NCBI GenBank assembly: GCA_963921795.1 | Contig: OY997661.1 | Coordinates: forward strand, 41,141,966 to 41,205,965 | Length of the DNA: 64,000 bases | Direction: 5' to 3' | DNA from: Nannobrachium achirus | Taxonomy: Eukaryota > Chordata > Actinopteri > Myctophiformes > Myctophidae | Shown: one piece after another, positions 1-11,791 of the stretch | Layout: every line of letters starts with the position of its first letter | Position numbering within the stretch: position 1 is the first letter of the stretch | The notes under the pieces: generated by a model | Databases searched by the model: none | Seen by the model: the letters and a program-made list of their open reading frames with translations, nothing else | What the model was told of the DNA's origin: nothing | Made by a program: the position numbers and the translations under genes

Positions 1-239
1 TCAAGTTATAAAACATATCAGTACATGTTTTTCCCCTCCTAATTCAATTGTAGTCAATTATTTAACTATGAACAATATTAGCATGATTTATACTTCTGTT
101 TTTCTTTTTTTGGGGGCAATTTCTGAGTACTCCCTGCAGTACCTCCGAGTACCCCTAGGGGTACACGTACCTCCCTTTGAGAAACACTGGTTTAAGCGAC
201 TCAAATCACAACCCCAACGTCCCCCGCTCCGTTGTCCAG
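1..239. other. Intron end upstream of first visible exon
   Basis: AT-rich non-coding sequence with no recognisable repeat. It ends in a pyrimidine-rich stretch and an AG at 238-239 that serves as the acceptor of the first visible stk11ip exon. Open frames that run through this boundary on either strand are shadows of the exon. Confidence 0.6.
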
Positions 240-501
240 GCTCTGATGGAGGTGCTGGCCCCCCTGGTGGAGGAGAAGAAGCAGCAGCAGCTGGCCTCGG
301 CGCTGCAGCCCGGCCGCCAGCTCCACCTGCAGTGCCTCCGCTGCAAGGCAGAGTTCGCACTCCAGAGAGAGGGCTCCTCGGAGGAGGAGGCCAACGGAGG
401 CCGAGCTCAGAGGAAAGGGGCCGCCATGCTGCCAGAGGGGCTCTCAGAGGAGCTGGACGGCGAGGCCGGGATGTGGGACCGGCAGGGACAGGACGGCAAA
501 G
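240..501 (+). CDS. stk11ip: STK11IP internal exon A (first CxxC pair)
   Basis: This is an internal coding exon of the LKB1-interacting protein. The protein is a large scaffold with N-terminal leucine-rich repeats (off this window) that binds the kinase LKB1 and is reported at lysosomes. The exon encodes about 87 residues, from ALMEVLAPLVEEKK to GQDGK. It contains a CLRC (CxxC) motif, which with CPEC in the next exon could form a zinc knuckle, followed by an acidic, low-complexity stretch. The acceptor is a pyrimidine tract ending AG at 238-239. The donor is AAAG|GTGAGA at 502, a strong consensus. It enters in phase 0 and leaves in phase 1, and the split codon joins the next exon as Glu. GC content is far above the flanking DNA. 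The family call rests mainly on the later exons. Confidence 0.85.
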
Positions 502-783
502 GTGAGAGAATTATTTTAGGAGTATTAGTCCATGGGCCATATGAGATGTCAGTATCGGAAAGGTGGCAAAGGTTATCATGCATTTTTGAAAAGCTCAAGG
601 AATGTTTTTTGTGCAAAACAGATGCTTGCAATGGATTCAGAATCATGAAAAACCCCTAGTTTGACCCCTCATATGTTACTTAAAGCAGATTATTTTTTGC
701 TTTTTTTCCCTGTAATGTAAAGTTAATGGGACACCAACTCTAGCGGCTGATAACACCAATTTAGCTGTGTCTCAGAAAGGGTT

Positions 784-1300
784 TGATGGAATTTTGGATC
801 ATATTCCATATGGATAAACAGTTTTCCCCAATCATAATAAAATACTCCACACAATGAATGAGACCACACCGGAGAATATGCGTTTTTGTGTTGAAGTTTA
901 GTCAGAGTTCAAAGTACTGTACAAGTACAGTATAGCAAAATCACCCATCGTAAGCTCTCTGAGTACAAAGCATAATGATTCCACATATATAGTTGAATGT
1001 GTACAGCATAAAATACATTAGTCACATTATGATTGGACAATTAAACATAACAATGGATCATGAGATGGTGTTGTGACTGAGTCTCGTGAACTCAGAAGCA
1101 AGGATGTAGAATGTTTTGGTTTCTCATTATCCAGTGTCCGGGACACTTTGACATTTCGCCGGTCAATCTTTCTGTCCCTGGAGTGGGGCAGATTCTCGTC
1201 TCGTGCATTAGTTATCAGATCAAAACATCATGGCATTGACTTTTAACACTGAGAATGATATCTATACCATGTTAAACAACAATAACATATTGTACTATCA
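784..1300 (-). repeat. LTR (3' LTR in element orientation)
   Basis: 517-bp terminal repeat running TGATGGAATT...GTACTATCA on the + strand. It is flanked outside by GGGTT and inside by the putative polypurine tract. Confidence 0.9.
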
Positions 1301-4300
1301 ATTCCCTCCTGAGATAGCATTTGAAGTGTTAAATGTCAAGGCAGCATAAACAACAAGGGAAGAAAACATGGGTTAAACTTTTTTTTTAAGGTATTAGAAA
1401 CAGAACATAATAATTGAACAATTTAAGTCAAAAACATTTCGATAGTTTTTGAAGAGTAGAGTCAAAAGAACTGTATATTTCCAAAGGTATTTAAATCAGA
1501 ATATCATAATTGAACTTTGTTTTTGTTTTTTAAGTAGAGGTAAAAGATTTTTATTGTCTTAATTATTAATTATTATATATATGTATTTTACAAAGGTTCA
1601 ATGTGTCGAAGATTGATTGGAAATTATCCATGTCAAGCAAGATAAAAACACATCAGCATCACGCTCCCGGGTGGTTATTACAATTTGGGGCCGATTTTAG
1701 TCAAAACAAGACGAACTTGACTCTTTACCATAATTTAGGTTAAAGACAAAAGCATTCAAAATGTATTTAGACAGCATCCGAAAATCAGCCGTTTGGCGGT
1801 CATAATTCGTACACCTCCGAGGTTACCTTTAGGTAATCAGTGGTCTTAATTGTCCCTGCAGGTTGGGGACATTTATAGTGAGGTGTCAAACCGGAGCCGC
1901 CTTAAAGCCAACTGTCTATTCCTCCTTACTGGCTTTTGTCCGAGTCAAGGTCTTAAAGAAAACTTTACAGCGGGAAAACGTGTGTGATGCAGTTTCATAC
2001 TCACGAAATACATATGGATTTTTCAATCATCCTTTTTGACATTTCCACTTTGGACAGACATGCAGTGAAGTATGTGTCTGTCAACTCATTCTCAATTATC
2101 ATCTCAAAATATCTTTATCTGTAAGACAAGGGAAAAGACAGGGACAAATCAATCCATAATGTAAGGCAATAAGGTATTTATATATAGAAATTAAATTGAA
2201 ATGTTTAGATACATCACCAAAAGAGGACACAAGTTGTGTCAGTTTGTTCTGTTAGGGGAAACAGATTAACCCTGTTGAGGATTGGAATCAACTTCAATAA
2301 GGTGAAATATATTTAAATGGGATGAAATGAAAACAAAATGAAATATGAAAATATGAAATCAGAAAATGAAATATGAATTCAGAAAATGAAAATATGAAAG
2401 AAATAAAATTAAATGAAAAAATATTAATTCTAAATATTAATTCTCCAAACACATTCCCTCCCGTTTGCCACAGCCAAAAATATTGGGTGTGACAAAAATT
2501 GTTTTGTTGATGTTTGGAGGCAATATGGTTAAATGAGAAACAGATGGTCCAGAGGTACAGTAAACCTTGTGGATGGACAGTGATTCTGCTCACTGTCAGA
2601 GTTAGTGAGCTTCCAGGCCTGTGAGGGGGGAAATGTACCATAAAAAGATAAGGCTTTCCAAAACAATAGTTAGCGAGGCCTCTATACTGAAACTCAGCCT
2701 GATGGGGGAGTAATCAAAGTGTTTTTACTCGTTAGAACACAGACAAAAGGATGAAAAATGGAAATAAAAGATATAAAATATAAATAGTAATAATAATTAT
2801 AAGCCTCTTTCCCTTTTTTTTAAACACATGGTCTGCAGTCCATGTGTTAAGAATGGTGAAAGTAAATGTTTTTGGTTCATGTCCATAAGATGTGGTTTAA
2901 AAGAACAGGATTACTAAATAATTGAGGATCTAGAGTTAAAATGTTGAGTTGGCGACATTTGACCTTGGAGGCCAGATGTCTTCTAGCAGACCGACACACA
3001 TAGAGCTTCAGTCACACATCCACATACACGCACACGCCCATGTGCACGCACGCAGAGACACAGTACGTGCACACCCTCACAGGATATGGTGTTTTTCACA
3101 CACAAGACAGGAGGACAGGAGAAAACTGTTAAAATAAAATAAACAGTCATAAAATTAAACAGGTTAAAATAAAATTGAAATAAAACAGTCAGTCAGTCAG
3201 TCACTGATAATCAGTCAGTTAAGTTGGTAGCGAGTTAGTGGAGTTAGTTCCACTATACCTGTTCTGCCATGTCATTAGTCCGTCCTGTCCCCTAAAATAA
3301 AATAAAGCCCACCTGTCATTGATGGGAAGAAAAAAATTATTAAGACATAGAAACATTCAAATAAACCCAAGCGTTGGTTGTTATCAGTACGAGTGTAGTC
3401 ATAACAAGAGCGAATGAGATCCCCTTTGAGAGAGAGAGGGAGAGACAGTCATATGTGTAAATAATTCCTAGTTTTGCAAACCAGGCAAGTGAGTTAGAAC
3501 ACAATACAGAGGGAGAAAAACCCAAGACAGATTCAAATATAACCCCAGCACATTGTTATCAAGCCCTGTATTAGAATGTAAACAGTAGATTATACAGAAC
3601 AAGAGCGAATGAAACCCATTTTTGAGAGAGAAAGAGAGAGCAAGGTCACACAGAAACTGAATCGGCTCGTGGCCTCTCAAGGTAAAAATAAGAAAAATGA
3701 AATAAAAAACAATTCCAGCAATCCCCTCATAGTTTTTTTTCCAAAATAAAACAATAATAAACCAAAATGTAAGCATCGGTCAAGCGAGCGCGGGCAAGCA
3801 GCAAGCAAGCAGCATAAGCCAAGCACATATTGTACCATATTGTACACAGAAGTAGCACCGCTCACTTTATACTTGGTTTGATTTTCTTGCTTTCATAATA
3901 GACAAACCGAAATGTAACCAGGGGAGGAAAATTGGATTAGAGATGATTAGACAGAGATAGATTATCAAAAACATTTAACACACAGGTTTGTCAGTCAGAA
4001 CTTGATTTTTCTTTTTTTTTCTTTCCAGAAGTCGTTCTTAGTCAAAAGTAAACAAAATATATAGTACCATTATCTCGGGGCGTCCCAAGGGTCAAGAGTG
4101 TTTGTTCTTTTCGGGACATTGTAATCCATGAAAGTCACGTAGCAGATCTACAAGCTCACAACGCGTCCCATCGCGTTGTGAGTGGAAGGCAGTGCCAGCC
4201 AGGTTCGGCTGGGGGGGGCCTTGTCAAGCCCGTCAGCATCTGAAAACACTGTTTGCGTTCTCGGTTCCTTCCTAATGAGGTTTGCGTGGTATCCAGCAAC

Positions 4301-5766
4301 ACATCCAGTGGCAATAATGTCTCCGCAGCTTCGCCCATATCCATTGAAATGTTCCAGGAAAGGTTTTAGGTATTGCTGGTAAATGGGAGTTCCCGATGAT
4401 CTTCCAGAGTGATGTGAGGTCCGGGTTAAAAAAAAGGTTCTAGGTTTAGATTGTAACATCTCATCCGTGTGTGTCCAGGATTTACACGATAAAAACACTG
4501 CTTCTCGGAGCAGGGTTTTTTTTTAGCTTGAATGGTCATGTTTCTTAAAAATGTTCTTGGGAGCGCTGAGATAAAAAGCTCCTGTATTCAACATCTCAGA
4601 GTGGCCTGAGACGGAAATTAAAAATAAAATAAGATAAGACGAAAACGAAGCTTAAAGCATGAAGATTTCCGTCAGAACGTTCGGTTCTAGAGCATAAAGT
4701 GAAATCTCCTAATTAAAATAACCACGCTATTTCTTATGTGATTAAGTGGCTCTAATCAGCCGTATTGGGTTATCGTACTGGCCGAAGAGACATTCCTTCA
4801 GAACAAAATATGTTCTGGCCCCAAATAAAAAGATTTCTTCTCAGAACTTCTTGAAACAGCCGTTCTAGAGCATAAAATGAAATCTATATTGAAGTCTCGT
4901 ACTGATACAAACCCAACCTTAGACAAGCAATCTCCGTGGCCAAACGGCTGCTATGTCCTCAAAACATGTAACAAAAAGCGACAAAAACAATAGACTACAA
5001 AACATTAAACAATAAAAACGCAGCTTGGGCTAAAGATAGCTAGTCTCTAACTTAGCAGGTACAAACGTCTGAACCCCGGATTGTGGTGAATTAGGACTTA
5101 GCGTGTGAGAATGGAGCCCGCCTCTCAAGTCTCTTGTGCGGAGAGATGAGGGGAGAGAGACCGTCCGTGAACGGCTCCTGGTGTGGAACGTTGTGCCAGA
5201 GCCAAACCTGGCCGCCTCCATTTCGGCTTTCTTCAGACCGTTGTGAGGTTTTATCGATATGTTGATGTGGGAGAGAGTCATCATATCCGAATTCCTTTCT
5301 CCATATGGGCAAAAATGGTGCAATTGTGGGGCACCTAGAAACAACCTGTTTCATTTCCTCATTGTCTATCTTAGCCATTAAAGCTGTTATCAGTTCATTC
5401 TCCAAGCTTTGAAGAGACGCTTCAATTCAAAGGTGTTGTTCCGTTTGTAAAAAGGTTGTTTAGATTTCGGCAGGTGTTTTCTGCCTTCCTGTGCCGCGCT
5501 CAGGAGGAAAAAACGTGGAGGGAGTCCTTTCAGTGTTACTCCGTGGGAGTCAGGGGAAACGTCTGATAATATCCTCGGCTGGTTGTTACTAGCAGAGATG
5601 AACGAAGTGGGATTCCAAAACAAACTGTCCAGCTGTATCGAATCCATAAACGTCAAATCAGTAGAAATCCGTAACTGGTTCTAGCAGCGGAGAAGACAAA
5701 ATGAGTCCAACAATGTTGAGTCCCCAATATCTCCTCGGAGCTAATCCGGCAATCGAATGGGCCATT
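1301..5766 (-). other. Interior of the LTR element
   Basis: AT-rich, with minus-strand frames such as 5390-5656 and 5091-5405 (88 and 104 codons) near its 5' side. I do not recognise these as gag; they may be remnants. It also contains a CA-rich patch (about 2997-3075), a short GTCA repeat (about 3186-3204) and a damaged copy of the dispersed hairpin at 4141-4182. Confidence 0.5.
4141..4182. repeat. Damaged hairpin module inside the LTR element
   Basis: AGCAGATCTACAAGCTCAC followed by ACGCG, a short loop and CGCGTTGTGAG. The right arm stops before the CTTGTAGATC part, so only the inner stem can pair. It shows that the module also reached a retrotransposon. Confidence 0.7.
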
Positions 5767-6283
5767 TGATGGAATTTTGGATCATATTCCATATGGATAA
5801 ACAGTTTTCCCCAATCATAATAAAATACTCCACACAATGAATGAGACCACACCGGAGAATATGCGTTTTTGTGTTGAAGTTTAGTCAGAGTTCAAAGTAC
5901 TGTACAAGTACAGTATAGCAAAATCACCCATCGTAAGCTCTCTGAGTACAAAGCATAATGATTCCACATATATAGTTGAATGTGTACAGCATAAAATACA
6001 TTAGTCACATTATGATTGGACAATTAAACATAACAATGGATCATGAGATGGTGTTGTGACTGAGTCTCGTGAACTCAGAAGCAAGGATGTAGAATGTTTT
6101 GGTTTCTCATTATCCAGTGTCCGGGACACTTTGACATTTCGCCGGTCAATCTTTCTGTCCCTGGAGTGGGGCAGATTCTCGTCTCGTGCATTAGTTATCA
6201 GATCAAAACATCATGGCATTGACTTTTAACACTGAGAATGATATCTATACCATGTTAAACAACAATAACATATTGTACTATCA
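5767..6283 (-). repeat. LTR (5' LTR in element orientation)
   Basis: Second copy of the 517-bp terminal repeat, identical to 784-1300 by reading, flanked outside by GGGTT. Confidence 0.9.
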
Positions 6284-6563
6284 GGGTTATCATACCAAAA
6301 TATAATCTACAGATATAGAGCTTTTCAAAAATGCATGATAACCTTTGCCACCTTTCCGATACCGACATCTCGTATGGCCCATGGACTATATGTGTGTAGG
6401 GCTGTCACGATTATGACATTTTACATGACGATTAATTGTCACTAAACTAATTACGATTAACGATTTAATTGTGTTTTTGTCATTGACAATTAGCCAGTAG
6501 CTATGCCCCTCCCAAAAAGCTTTTGTCCAATGCTAGCTTAGAATAACTTCCTGCTTGCCAAGG

Positions 6564-7680
6564 TGATTGATTGATTGATTGATTGAAGACTTTATTAGGA
6601 GTTTGCATAGGAAAAGGTACAGTTTCATGACGGTACAGTTCAGTGGTACAAGGTCTACTAAAAGGAGATCCATGAAAAGACTAAGCTTATTTCCACTGGA
6701 AACCATTTAAGTATCTCATATAACATTGAATGACAGACAAATAGAACACAGTACTATGCAGTAGATATGTAAAGAAAAACAAAAAAGAAGACAGTAAGTC
6801 TAAAACAAACAGTATATACAAAGAAGGGGCAGGGGAGGGTAGGGTTGGGCTAGGTTAATTTTTTACCAGTTGCGAACGGCTGCTGCCTGTAAGTGGTTTT
6901 TCAGGGCAATTTTAAAAGATGCTAGTGATCCACACTCCTTTATGGCCTTCGGTAAGGCTTTCCACATTTTGGTGGTATAGCAGAAAAAAGAGTTTGACCC
7001 TTTGTTGGTTTTGACTCTGGGTTGAAAGTGATCTGTGGTGCTGCCTCTGGTGTTGTAATTATGGACATCCTTAATGTTTATAAAGTATTTTGATAGGTAC
7101 TTGGGTATCATAGTGGTGTAGTGTATCTTGTACACCAGGCCCATTGCAAGTTGCTGTACTCTGTCATCTACTCTGAGCCACCCCACTCTTAGCTGGTGAG
7201 TAGCGGTGAGGTGAGTCTGATAGGGAAGGCCAAGCAGGACCCTAATTAGTTTATTTTGGGCTGTTTGGAGTTTAGTTTTCAGGGCTTGTGGTGCGTCACG
7301 ATACCATACGTGGTCAAAGAGGGGCTGGATTATTGCACCAGCTATGGTCTTCAGTGTGTTGAAATTGACCATCGGGGCGATCCTCTGTAGGAAACGAGTT
7401 TGTTGGTTGATTTTATTTATTACTTTAGAAGTCATCTTTTCACTGGAAAGATTAGCTTCAAGGATGCATCCTAAGTAAGAGATTTCGTTTTTTCGTGTTA
7501 TGACCTTGTCACCCACTTTGATTGTGAAGTTCTCTACTTTTTTGAGGTTATGATTTGATCCAAAGAGGATGGACTCCGTTTTTCCCAGGTGAATTGATAA
7601 TTTGTTGTCATTAAGCCATGTGCAGATCTTACTTAGTTCAGAGTTAAGAGTCTTCTCAACCTGCAAGTGGTCCTTGCCCG
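6564..7680 (-). mobile_element. 5'-truncated L2/CR1-like LINE
   Basis: Read on the minus strand, the element ends in a short AATC tandem array (TGAT repeats on +, 6564-6586), a 3' end typical of L2-like elements. Its open frame 7666-6863 is the C-terminal part of a non-LTR reverse transcriptase. The 5' part, including the FxDD catalytic box and the endonuclease, is missing. It is inserted into the hAT-like element at 6397-8120. Confidence 0.8.
6863..7666 (-). pseudogene. Reverse transcriptase C-terminal fragment of LINE
   Basis: Open frame of 267 codons. Near its start it has WLNDNKLSIHLGKTESILFG, matching the conserved region after the catalytic aspartates of L2/CR1/Rex-type reverse transcriptases, then a YLGC motif. 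The thumb and C-terminal region follow, with WKALP and a closing SFK..LKNHL segment. The catalytic FADD box would lie upstream and is absent, so the fragment cannot polymerise. The frame is still intact, suggesting modest age. A second, more decayed copy of the same LINE lies in pieces at 32590-34066. Confidence 0.8.
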
Positions 7681-7910
7681 AGACTAGGAGAGACTAGGAG
7701 GTTTGCCCTGGCAACAGCCTTGGCAAGCTGCCGGTTGCTAAGCTAGCATTGGACAAAAGCTTTTAGGGGAGGGGCATAGCTACTGGCTAATTACATTTCT
7801 GTTTGGCTTTTTAGGCATTGAAGTTGCACATGGTAGATATGACACATAACCTAAATATACAAATAAATTACTGACATATTTGACAACTTTATACTTAAAA
7901 AAGAACATTG

Positions 7911-7994
7911 ATAGTGGAAATAGCCGATCTACAAGCTCACAACGCGTCACGATGCGACCGTGTTGTGAGCTTGTAGATCTGCTATTTCCACTAT
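7911..7994. repeat. Hairpin module, complete copy
   Basis: ATAGTGGAAATAGCCGATCT... pairs with ...GATCTGCTATTTCCACTAT across about 80 bp with few mismatches (C against A at the AGCC/TGCT position). It lies in the interior of the hAT-like element 6397-8120. Confidence 0.9.
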
Positions 7995-8133
7995 TTTTTA
8001 CTTTAAAAAAATACATGAACATTTTTCAACATGGACACGATTATGACGATTACGAAAAATAATCACGATTATGTCAAATAATTGCGATTAGACAATTAGG
8101 TAATAATTGTGACAGCCCTATATGTGTGTATAG

Positions 8134-8567
8134 CAGGGGTCTTCAACGTTTTCAGGCCAAGGACCCCTTAGTTGAGAGAGAGATGAAGCAGGGACCCCCA
8201 CAACCTGTTCATAGATTCCATATAGTGTAGTTTCATTGTTTGAAAGCACAATCACCAGTGTATTTTCATGTCAATTTGTGTTTTCAGATATTTAACCACT
8301 TGAACTGTCAATAAACTTGACCTTTCACTCTGTACTTAGTCTGCTCTTTTTCCCCCTCTACACCAAAGCTCTTTGCCAAAAATTGCCGATCTACAAGCTC
8401 GCTGCGAGGCGTTGTGAGCTTGTAGATCTGCTACTTTTGGCTAAAGTTCTCCGAATATTGACGCTAGGGTTCAAGTGGTTAATATAAAGAACACAAAGAT
8501 TTTGAGGACCCCCTGTAGTAACTCTGAGGACCCCCTAGGGGTCACGGACCCCCTGTTGAAGACCCTT
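8134..8567. mobile_element. hAT-like MITE, CAGGGGTCTTCAACG family
   Basis: Termini are CAGGGGTCTTCAACG and GTTGAAGACCCTTG, with subterminal CAAGGACCCCTTAG and AGGACCCCCTAGG. A hairpin module lies at 8372-8445. Related pieces are at 44628-45010, 48748-49775 and 53760-54050. No clean target duplication was seen. Confidence 0.75.
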
Positions 8568-8716
8568 GCCGGGTACCCTGTGGCAACACACACGACGCAC
8601 ATGTTTTAAAAGCTGCAATCCGGAAACCTTAAGGTCATAAGGTCATTTCCCCCGGGCAATTTGGGATCCCCTCTCGAAAGAGCTGTGGAAGCGACACATT
8701 TTGATGTTTTAGCAAG

Positions 8717-8793
8717 TTAACTCATTTGCTGCCAAAAACGAGGAACCCGAGAATTTCGCGATGTACCACCCTGCCACGCCCGAGGAACCCGAG

Positions 8794-8829
<36 letters not shown>

Positions 8830-9160
8830 AAAGAATTTTTTTTACCCCAAAAACGATAGTAGGCATGATAGCGATCGCGAAATCGCATGTTTAACCCCCA
8901 TAGCAGCCCCATCTTTCAAGCATGGCAGCCATTTTTGTTTACATTATAGGAAAACATAGTGGCTGTTAACTCATGAATGCCTGAACGGATTTCCATTCTG
9001 ATTTTTTTGTTTGAAAGCTGTGAGCAATGTGGACACACGTGGTGCATGATCTAGGCATGGGTGTGCATTATCCGTGCACTACTGATTACATGGAAGTCTA
9101 TGGAGACTCATGGCAGGATTGGAGTACGAAGGTATTGTTAAATGGCAGCAGATGAGTTAA
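8717..9160. mobile_element. piggyBac-like (TTAA) MITE
   Basis: TTAA at 8717-8720 and 9157-9160 flanks the inverted ends CTCATTTGCTGCCA and TGGCAGCAGATGAG. It contains a poly(A) run (about 8799-8823) and a conserved interior around CACACGTGGTGCAT shared with 28385-30153 and 58865-63456. It has no hairpin module and no transposase. Confidence 0.8.
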
Positions 9161-9412
9161 ATCCCTGCTGTCTACAATACCAGAATTCTACATCAGTAGT
9201 CAGTCAACCATTGAAGTTATTGATGTTATAAAGGCAAACAAAGGAAGCCCACAGAAGAAGCCAAAATCGTGCTTGAGGGGACAATAAAAGACAACCGCAA
9301 CAAACAACAACAAATGACGGATATTAACAGCAAGTACAGCAACATTGGATCATAAGTTACTAGAAAAGCAAAACAAACTAGAAGCAGTGCTCTTCCGAGC
9401 ACAGGTCTCCAC

Positions 9413-10625
9413 CAGGCCACACAAATCGGCCTGTTATAGCGCCACCATGAGGCTGATTAAAAAAATGTGGGGCAGAGGTTCTGAATTAGCATCCAGGTAG
9501 AGGTCTTCACGGGTCCAATTTGAACTACCCGAACCCAAAAGGACCCGGGGGAAATGGACCCGGACCCATATGGCCCCGTCTATCATTTGGAATTTGAGAA
9601 CCGTTACCCGATCAGCCCCGAGACGTGATGGATCCGATCCGAACGGCCCCGCCTGTTATTAGAAAAATTGGATCCGATACCCGAGCAGAACGAGAGATCC
9701 GAGACCCGAACCTGTCGCCCCGAAATGAAAGAATGCCAACGTTATTATATTAAGAGTTGTATCAGACATATTTCTTACCTAACGTCGCCACGGTGCTGCT
9801 GTTGCTGTCAGCGGCGCTGTGCCTCTCGCCAAAAGATGATCTTTTCCCAGACCAGTAAGTCAATGCGGACAGTTTGTAAATACAAATAAATCCATGTTTT
9901 TATTCCGTCTTCTTTGGCTAGCCAATGCTAATGCTATCGTTTTCTGTCGCATGTGTTGTTCATTATATCTTTCTGCTTTGAGTGTCCATTTTGCTCTGCA
10001 GAGCATGACAACACGCAATGACAACTCCATTGTAAACCGTTAACCAAAACGTTACGTTAATATCTTTGATAATAATAACAATCCAACTGATACAGTCAGT
10101 GTTGCTGTGACTGAGTGAGTTATACTTCTCAGTTCTCACAACCAATGCAACAGATTACATGCTGCATCTTTAGTGCCATCGTGTGGCGTTATCTATTTGG
10201 TGCAGTTGTTGCGTTCGCTTTCACTTCAATCTCGGCCTGGCTCGGCTCCACTCGGGTAACAGGAGATACCCGGGGAACCGGGGCAGACGGCCCCGGCCCC
10301 GGCCCCGGCCCGCCCCGCGGTAAAAGCTCGAAAACGGCCCCGTTACCCGGCTCGGGGCGGTTCGGATCGCGGGTAATTTCGGATCTCGGGCAGGTCCGAA
10401 GACCTCTACATCCAGGGAGTGTGTGTGCTCAGTTTGGCAGCGATCGGGCCAACGGCGCCAGAGATTAGCTGGTAACAACCAGGCCACACAAATCGGCCTG
10501 TTATAGCGCCACCATGAGGCTGATTTGAAAAATGTGGGGCAGAGGTTCTAGATTGGCATCCAGGGAGTGTGTGTGCTCAGTTTGGCAGCGATCGGGCCAA
10601 CGGTGACTGAGATTAGCTGTTCACA
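9413..10625. repeat. Tandem duplication, one copy split by a hAT-like element
   Basis: Copy 1 (9413-9497 plus 10417-10478) and copy 2 (10479-10625) share CAGGCCACACAAATCGGCC through GGCAGCGATCGGGCCAACGG, about 147 bp, at roughly 95% identity. The 9498-10408 element landed in copy 1, so the duplication can be dated relative to that insertion. Related pieces are at 16735-17052, 31735-32426 and 56888-57320. Confidence 0.8.
9498..10408. mobile_element. hAT-like element, TAGAGGTCTTC family
   Basis: Ends are TAGAGGTCTTCACGGGTC and GGTCCGAAGACCTCTA. The 8-bp target duplication CATCCAGG lies at 9490-9497 and 10409-10416. The ends are rich in GGACCCG/CGGGTC motifs and the interior is unrelated. It contains no recognisable transposase and no hairpin module. 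Confidence 0.85.
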
Positions 10626-10780
10626 AACTGCGAGGACGCACGGACGGACGCACGGACGCACGGACGGACGGAGGGGAAAACATACTCTCCCTCAGCCTTC
10701 GGCTGGTGGAGACAACTACAAAGCAACTGCTTATCAGATACAAAGTAGTTTTGAACAGACAATCAGGTTATCGTTCCTAC

Positions 10781-11133
10781 TAATGGTGCAACGGTTTAAA
10801 AAATTCACGGTTCGGTTCGGTTTGATATTTTGGTGTCACGGTTCGATACTTTTTCGATACAAAAAATAAACAGAAATGTCCTTTATAAATGTATTTTTCT
10901 AACTACATATATATATTATTTTTTTTTTTTAACTTTGAACAATACGGTACCCAATCTCTATGGTAGTGGTTCTCTAAGTGGGCTCTGCGGACCCCTAGGG
11001 GTCCTTGAGGGGGTTCCAGGGGAATGTGGATGTCGAGTGGTATTGTATTGCATTGTTCGGTACAGGATCATTCTGTTTGGTACACCCTCGTATTGAACGG
11101 TTCGATACCGGTACAAGTATTGTTGCACCCCTA
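10781..11133. mobile_element. hAT-like MITE, TAATGGTGCAACGG family
   Basis: Ends TAATGGTGCAACGG and TTGCACCCCTA are partly inverted, with CGGTTCGGTTCGG-type subterminal repeats. An embedded stretch at about 10965-11030 (GGACCCCTAGGGGTCC) comes from another hAT-like family. Confidence 0.6.
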
Positions 11134-11141
11134 GTTCAAGT

Positions 11142-11791
11142 GTGGAGTCAAGATATTCCAATCAGAATCAAAATTAAACGCGATAAACTCACAGAACAGA
11201 CAGGGAGAGCTGATCTGAATGCATGCGTTTGTCAGTCTTATGACTACAGTGTACGGTATCTGCCTGACATTTTACCTTTACTGTTTAATTAGGATTTTTA
11301 ACCTCTAATCTATTCTATAATCTAAGTATACCTACATCAGTCAAATCAGCTTTATATTCAGAGTGAATTTGCCCATAAGAACTTGAAAACTGCAACACCT
11401 TATTCCCTGCTCACTCTCGCTGTGCAGGGGACAGGATAATCTCATTAATCTTCCAACTTACTTCTAATTTCTGCCGTTTTTTATAAGCTCTAAAGTGCTG
11501 TAAACTATTTCAAATGAATAACATTCTTGAAAAGTATATACCAGCTCTTACGATGATCTTTAGCCGATCTACTATAACATGCTTATTTTGAAATGCCCAA
11601 AACGGGGTCGTCAGGGTTAAAGGGGTTCATCGGAATCACTGACGGTCTTAAAGCCTCTCCCTAAGCGTTGTTAAGGCAGTATTGCTGAAAGAAGTGAAAG
11701 CTAAACTCACAAAACAAAACCACGCTTCGTTGAAAAAGGACCTGCTTTGTCAAATGACGTCGAGTGCTCTATCGTGACGACGGCCCCCGTG
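11142..11791. other. Unassigned intronic sequence
   Basis: No gene or complete element was recognised. A fragment of the hairpin module (TAGCCGATCTACTA) lies at about 11560-11573. Confidence 0.4.

Larger units (their letters stand above)
784..6283 (-). mobile_element. LTR retrotransposon, identical LTRs, no recognisable gag-pol
   Basis: Two 517-bp direct repeats (784-1300 and 5767-6283) begin TG and end CA and look identical base for base. The 5-bp direct repeat GGGTT flanks the pair (779-783 and 6284-6288), a perfect target duplication. A purine run (AGGAGGGAAT on the minus strand) lies against the 784-1300 LTR. A TGG-starting stretch lies 2 nt inside the other LTR, as expected for a polypurine tract and primer site of an element on the minus strand. 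I cannot assign the primer tRNA. The 4.47-kb interior has only short frames (up to about 116 codons) and no recognisable protease, reverse transcriptase, RNase H or integrase. It therefore looks like a non-autonomous, LARD-like element mobilised in trans. Identical LTRs imply a recent insertion. Confidence 0.9.
526..6388. mobile_element. Foldback MITE split by an LTR retrotransposon
   Basis: 526-604 (TAGTCCATGGGCC...) is the reverse complement of 6312-6388 (...GGCCCATGGACTA), with about 75 bp of near-perfect inverted repeat. Without the LTR element inserted at 784-6283 the original element is only about 360 bp. No target duplication could be confirmed because its right edge abuts another insertion. 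Confidence 0.75.
6397..8120. mobile_element. hAT-like element, TAGGGCTGTCACGA family
   Basis: Termini are TAGGGCTGTCAC... and ...GTGACAGCCCTA, with a perfect 8-bp target duplication TATGTGTG (6389-6396 and 8121-8128). The element is a long palindrome: 6490-6560 pairs with 7710-7795. A LINE fragment (6564 to about 7680) interrupts one arm and the hairpin module sits at 7911-7994. Truncated relatives lie at about 21340-21910, 27791-27870 and 51640-51750. There is no transposase, so it is non-autonomous. Confidence 0.85.

Noticed and set aside
88-360. Minus-strand frame rich in Pro/Ala/Gly over exon A
   Set aside because: It is an antisense shadow of a GC-rich exon with good splice sites on the + strand.
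5030-5656. Overlapping minus-strand frames in the LTR element as a gag gene
   Set aside because: They are short, overlap in different frames and have no recognisable capsid or zinc-knuckle motif; recorded only as part of the interior.
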